Assembly (NCBI GenBank): GCA_022823105.1
Contig: JAJDXU010000061.1
Location: forward strand, 1 to 8,358
Direction of reading: 5' to 3'
DNA length: 8,358 bases
Source: Dehalococcoidia bacterium
GTDB lineage: Bacteria; Chloroflexota; Dehalococcoidia; Lucifugimonadales; UBA3495
Shown here: positions 5,467 to 8,358 of the stretch, piece by piece
How positions within the stretch are numbered: the first letter of the stretch is position 1
Layout of the letters: the number at the start of each line of letters is the position of its first letter
Notes under the pieces: model-generated
What the model was told of the DNA's origin: nothing
Databases searched by the model: none
Seen by the model: the letters and a program-made list of their open reading frames with translations, nothing else
Made by a program: the position numbers and the translations under genes

Positions 5467-6234
5467 CTACCGCCCCACCGCGACCCCAACGCACGCCTCA
5501 ATCGCCTGCTCCCATTCGTCCAGGTCGAAGAAGTGCGGCCCGGCGCCGCCGTGGTAGGCCACCCGCCCATCCACGCCCACCAGGTACAGCCGCTCAGGCG
5601 CCGCTCCGTAGGCCTCGTCAACGGCGTTGTCCATCTCCTCGATGATGATGGGGAGATCTATGCGCAAATCAACGCTGCACGACTGCGCCACCGATTCCCG
5701 CTCGCCGTAACTCTGGTGCTGCCGGAAAAGCACACTTTCCTGCACGTTGCTCTCCACCTGCCAACCGTCGGTGGGGTGCGCCTCCTGCACGTACACCACG
5801 AAGAACTCCACGCTGTCCCTGTAACTCCGGTAAATCTCGGCCATCCGCTCAGACTGAGCGCGGAAGGGCGGTCAAGTGTAGCTGCCGAAGGCCAACGCTA
5901 CCGGCCGCCGGCCGCGATAGTCCGACAACCGCACCCGTTCCTCCGAACCCAGCCGCTTCAGCGAAAAGTCAGGCGCCATCTCGCCAACCCTGGGACCCGT
6001 TTCGTCCCGAACCAGCGTCGCCTCCAGCGCCGCGCGGACATCCGGCGTCAACTCCTCCTGCCAGCCGTCCAGCAATTCCCGCGCCGTGATTCGTCCGCCA
6101 CTGCGTCCGATACTGGCCGGCGCATCTGGACTGCCTCCCCTGGCCTCCTTGATCGCGGCGACGACGCGCCGGAGATCCCGCCGGTCCTCATCGCTCAACC
6201 CGCTCATCAGCTTGTCGCGCTCCGCCTTCAGCAT
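5467..6234 (-). CDS. Iodothyronine-deiodinase-like selenoprotein (in-frame UGA = selenocysteine)
   Basis: One 255-residue gene read through an in-frame TGA at 5874-5872. Residues 1-85 are a charged helical extension without membrane segment. A thioredoxin/peroxiredoxin-like start follows (GEMAPDFSLKRL, 84-95; VRLSDYRGRRPVALAFGSYT, 101-120), then U121 and PPFRAQSER. After it come the deiodinase hallmarks: FFVVYVQEAHPTDGW (144-158), LPIIIEEMDNAVDEAYGA (194-211), PERLYLVGVDGRVAYHGGAGP (213-233). Vertebrate enzymes read FGSCT-U-P, EEAHxSDGW and LPERLY at the same places. The Sec-to-His distance (U121-H153, 32 residues) equals that which I recall for mammalian Dio3 (Sec170-His202); E151 matches the conserved Glu. 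The start at 6234 is preferred over the ATG at 6285, because GGAG (6244-6241) lies six bases upstream and the distal ATG falls inside the likely -10 box. The family does selenol reductive dehalogenation or thiol-peroxide chemistry; the bacterial substrate is unknown. Translation needs SelB, SelC, SelD and SelA, none seen here. Confidence 0.9.
5846..5874 (-). promoter_or_regulatory. Sec UGA codon and bacterial SECIS-like hairpin
   Basis: On the mRNA the UGA (5874-5872) is followed by 11 bases, then CGCUCA, loop GUC, UGAGCG (5860-5846), a perfect 6-bp stem. The E. coli fdhF SECIS, as I remember it, likewise has its upper stem 11 bases after the UGA and an apical loop with an essential GU inside AGGUCUG; here the tip reads CAGUCUG. 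A weak outer pairing GCC/GGC (5869-5867 with 5842-5840) may lengthen it. The hairpin lies within the coding frame, as bacterial SECIS elements must, because SelB binds it next to the recoded codon. Confidence 0.75.
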
Positions 6235-6280
6235 GATCGTCTCCAATACGTTCGCACTTCCAATCCTCACTGCCGGCGCC

Positions 6281-6308
6281 ACCATACCACACGGCCGCCC
6301 AGTTTCAA
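6281..6308 (-). promoter_or_regulatory. Promoter of the selenoprotein gene
   Basis: On the minus strand TTGAAA (6308-6303, five of six to TTGACA), a 16-base spacer and TATGGT (6286-6281, four of six), preceded by TGG so that it is also an extended -10. Transcription would start near 6274, giving a leader of about 40 bases before the ATG at 6234. The upstream ATG at 6285 lies inside the -10 box, which excludes it as the start if this promoter is real. Confidence 0.55.
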
Positions 6309-6324
6309 TCCAACCTCGACAACC

Positions 6325-6435
6325 GTAACAGTTCAGACTTGCCGAGCCGTTTGCACTTTGAACCCGTCATGCCGGCCACCGCAACGGGTACGCGGGCGGG
6401 CTGTGAGCCGGAATCCAAGGGATCCTGGCCCTACT
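6325..6435. mobile_element. One-ended, decayed second copy of the MITE
   Basis: GTAACAGTTCAGACTTGCCG at 6325 and the next four bases match the left end of the 5193 element at 22 of 24 positions, in the same orientation. Similarity resumes at GAGCCGGAATCCAAGG (6405-6420) and runs to about GGCCCTAC (6427-6434), matching 5236-5263. About 37 extra bases lie between these blocks. The palindromic core and right terminal repeat are missing, and no copy of the left flank CGACAACC was found downstream, so it cannot move by itself. It lies 16 bases upstream of the selenoprotein's -35 box. Confidence 0.65.
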
Positions 6436-6470
6436 CAACCAATCTACTGTCGCTTACACCACCACCATAA

Positions 6471-6498
6471 GCCGGGGCGGCAGATCAACCGCCCCGGC
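6471..6498 (-). terminator. Terminator hairpin of clpC
   Basis: GCCGGGGCGG (6471-6480) pairs perfectly with CCGCCCCGGC (6489-6498) around eight bases, a very stable 10-bp GC stem. It starts 12 bases after the clpC stop on the minus strand. Only TTATGG follows instead of a long U-run, so termination may be weak or factor-assisted. Confidence 0.6.
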
Positions 6499-6510
6499 CC
6501 GTCTATCCGG

Positions 6511-8358
6511 TCACGCCACCCCTGCCAACTCCCTCTCCCCGGAGGGCTCCGGACTTTTCACCCACAGCGCCAGTCCATCACCTGCCTCGTTCACATCGGC
6601 GACCACATGGTCCCCTTCATTGAACTCGCCGGAGAGCACTCCGCGCGAAAGCTGGTTTTCCAGGTGCCGCTGGATGGCGCGGCGCAGCGGACGCGCGCCG
6701 TAGCTGACGTCGAACCCTTCCTTCACCAGCCAGTCGCAGCCTGCCTCCGTCAGCTCGCACGTGATGTTGCGCTCGGCCAGCCGCTCCTGCACCTGCCCCA
6801 CCAGCAGGCCCACGATCTGCCCGATCTGTGCCCGGCTCAACGGGTGGAACACTATGGTCTCGTCAATGCGATTCAGCAGCTCGGGCCGGAACGCCCTCCG
6901 CAGCGCCTCGTTGACGGTACGGGCCAGTTCGGGTGATACGGATCCGGCATCGCCTTCGCGGTCGGATTCGGGGTTGAACCCGAAGGGTCGCTGGGACAAA
7001 TTCCCGGTGCCGAGGTTGCTGGTCATGATGATCACGGTGTTCCGGAAGTCCACCGTGCGCCCCTGTCCGTCGGTGAGCCGGCCGTCCTCCAATATCTGGA
7101 GCAACAGGTTGAACACGTCCGGATGGGCCTTCTCGATCTCGTCGAACAGAATCACCCGGTGCGGCCGGCGGCGCACTGCCTCCGTTAGTTGCCCGGCGTC
7201 GTCGTACCCCACGTAGCCCGGAGGCGCCCCGATCAGCCGGGAAACCGTGTGCCGCTCGCCGTATTCCGACATGTCCAGGCGCACCATGCTGTCTTCATCG
7301 GCGAACAGGAACTCCGCCAAGGCCCGGCTCAGCTCGGTCTTTCCCACGCCGGTGGGCCCCAGGAATATGAAACTGCCGTAGGGGCGCTTGGGATCGTTGA
7401 GGCCGGAACGGGCGCGGCGGATGGTGTCGGCCACCGCATTGATGGCGTCGTCCTGCCCGATCACCCGCTTGTGGAGGTGTTCCTCCATGTGCAGCAGTCT
7501 TTCGGCCTCGCCCTCCATCAGCTGACCCACGGGTATCCCGGTCCAGCTGGACACCAACTCCGCGATGTCCTTCTCGTTCACCACCAGGTCGGGACCCGAC
7601 GTGTGCTCGATGCGCTGGTGCTCGGCGCTCAGCGCCTCCTCCAGCCGGAGCCGTTCCGTGCGGTGCTGGGCCGCCCGCTCGTAATCGGACATCTGGTTGG
7701 CCCGTTGTTCCAGGTCCGCCAACTCCCGCCGTCGGTTCTCCATCTCCTGCACCGGCGCCGGCAGCGACCCGGCGTCGATGCGCACCTTGCTGGCCGCCTC
7801 GTCCATGAAGTCGATGGCCTTGTCTGGCAACCGCCGGTCCGTGATGTAGCGGTCGCTCAGCCGTACCGCCGCTTCCAGCGCCGCGTCGGTGATGGTGACC
7901 TTGTGGTGGGCCTCGTAGCGCGGCTTCAACGCCCGCAGTATCAGAACCGATTCGTCGGCGTTGGGCTCCTCCACGAAAACCGGCTGGAACCGACGGGCCA
8001 GCGCCGGGTCCTTCTCAATATGCTTGCGGAACTCGTCCAGCGTCGTGGAGCCGATGGCCTGGAGCTCGCCACGCGCCAACGGGGGCTTCAGCATGTTGCT
8101 GGCATCCAGCCCGCCTTCCCCGGCGCCGGCGCCGACCAACGTGTGCATCTCGTCCAGGAAAACGATCACCTCCCCGTTGGACGACGTCACCTCGTCGATC
8201 ACCGACTTCAGCCGTTCCTCGAACTCGCCGCGAAACTTGGCCCCGGCCACCAGCCGGCCCATGTCCAGCGCCATTACCCGCTTGTTCCGCAGGGAGTCGG
8301 GCACGTCGTCGCAGATTATCTTGCTGGCCAGACCCTCCGCGATGGCCGTCTTGCCCAC
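6511..8358 (-). CDS. clpC: ATP-dependent Clp protease ATP-binding subunit ClpC, N-terminus outside the window
   Basis: 615 residues to the stop; the window cuts inside the first Walker A motif (the first codon, GTG, is the Val of GVGKT, not a start). An N domain and the beginning of the first ATPase domain, about 200 residues, are missing. ClpC is a hexameric AAA+ unfoldase that feeds substrates to ClpP. Visible are Walker B1 VIVFLDE (64-70); a short middle domain (about 200-255) with UVR-like DYERAAQHRTERLRLEEAL; Walker A2 GPTGVGKT (334-341); Walker B2 ILFDE (403-407); sensor TSNLG (446-450); and the D2-small C-terminal domain ending SYGARPLRRAIQRHLE. The middle domain is about half the length of that in ClpB, which argues for ClpC. 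FGF (459-461), just before the NEALRRAFRPELLNRIDE block, is where ClpC proteins carry their ClpP-docking [LIV]GF loop. KPPLARG (91-97) has Pro where Ala is usual. Confidence 0.93.
   Translation of the reverse strand: MGKTAIAEGLASKIICDDVPDSLRNKRVMALDMGRLVAGAKFRGEFEERLKSVIDEVTSSNGEVIVFLDEMHTLVGAGAGEGGLDASNMLKPPLARGELQAIGSTTLDEFRKHIEKDPALARRFQPVFVEEPNADESVLILRALKPRYEAHHKVTITDAALEAAVRLSDRYITDRRLPDKAIDFMDEAASKVRIDAGSLPAPVQEMENRRRELADLEQRANQMSDYERAAQHRTERLRLEEALSAEHQRIEHTSGPDLVVNEKDIAELVSSWTGIPVGQLMEGEAERLLHMEEHLHKRVIGQDDAINAVADTIRRARSGLNDPKRPYGSFIFLGPTGVGKTELSRALAEFLFADEDSMVRLDMSEYGERHTVSRLIGAPPGYVGYDDAGQLTEAVRRRPHRVILFDEIEKAHPDVFNLLLQILEDGRLTDGQGRTVDFRNTVIIMTSNLGTGNLSQRPFGFNPESDREGDAGSVSPELARTVNEALRRAFRPELLNRIDETIVFHPLSRAQIGQIVGLLVGQVQERLAERNITCELTEAGCDWLVKEGFDVSYGARPLRRAIQRHLENQLSRGVLSGEFNEGDHVVADVNEAGDGLALWVKSPEPSGERELAGVA

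Noticed and set aside
5872..6285. A separate 137-residue peroxiredoxin-like gene ending at 5872
   Set aside because: The stop is the Sec codon at the family's active site, the frame continues into the conserved C-terminal half, and the start at 6285 lies inside the likely promoter.
6446..6459. CTACTGTCGCTTAC as a decayed right end of the 6325 element
   Set aside because: It matches the expected inverted end only with gaps, and no 8-bp duplication pairs with the left flank CGACAACC.
5533..6936. Plus-strand open frame of 467 codons across the selenoprotein gene, the repeat gap and clpC
   Set aside because: It runs antisense through two recognised genes and a transposon remnant, and its Arg/His/Pro-rich product shows no fold signature.
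6511..8358. Naming the AAA+ protein ClpB
   Set aside because: The middle region is only about 55 residues and UVR-like, and an FGF tripeptide occupies the ClpP-docking position; ClpB has a middle domain about twice as long and no such loop.

Overview
The window is GC-rich bacterial chromosome. Gene content (a NIPSNAP protein, a fumarylacetoacetase-family hydrolase, a stand-alone SelA-like PLP enzyme, a nitroreductase, ClpC) and dispersed 'GGATnCCGGCTTTCGCCGG' palindromes suggest an environmental Chloroflexota lineage (SAR202/Dehalococcoidia-like). That placement is inference; no rRNA or marker gene is present. No tRNA, rRNA or CRISPR array was seen.

Layout. Bases 3-296 hold the 3' part of a NIPSNAP gene. 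A REP-like palindrome follows. Then come two tandem paralogous genes (522-917, 939-1361) for small HEPN-like proteins; the second overlaps an FAA-hydrolase gene (1358-2374) by ATGA. Next is a coiled-coil protein with a PD-(D/E)XK-like C-terminus (2393-3178), perhaps from a leaderless mRNA. Two hairpins separate it from a convergent nitroreductase gene (3922-3296, minus). That gene is divergent from a SelA-like PLP enzyme gene (4044-5186), with a perfect extended -10 between them. Immediately behind the PLP gene's stop codon sits a complete 165-bp MITE with 14-bp inverted ends starting GTAA and an 8-bp target duplication (IS66-like). The minus strand from 6234 to 5467 holds one gene that a naive reading splits in two at an in-frame UGA. 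The last part is the minus-strand 3' three quarters of clpC (8358-6511) with its terminator hairpin. A second, one-ended MITE copy lies at 6325-6435.

Main discovery. The split gene encodes a selenoprotein of the iodothyronine-deiodinase (Dio) family. The UGA lies exactly at the catalytic Sec of the motif FGSYT-U-PPF. The downstream frame continues with the Dio signatures EAHxxDGW and PERLY. A 6-bp hairpin with a GUC loop starts 11 nt after the UGA, as expected of a bacterial SECIS. A promoter and Shine-Dalgarno point to a start at 6234, giving 255 residues. Bacteria are not known to make thyroid hormone, so its substrate is an open question.

The genes do not form one pathway. The HEPN pair plus FAA hydrolase looks like one transcript. 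The nitroreductase, PLP enzyme, Dio-like selenoprotein and ClpC look independently transcribed.
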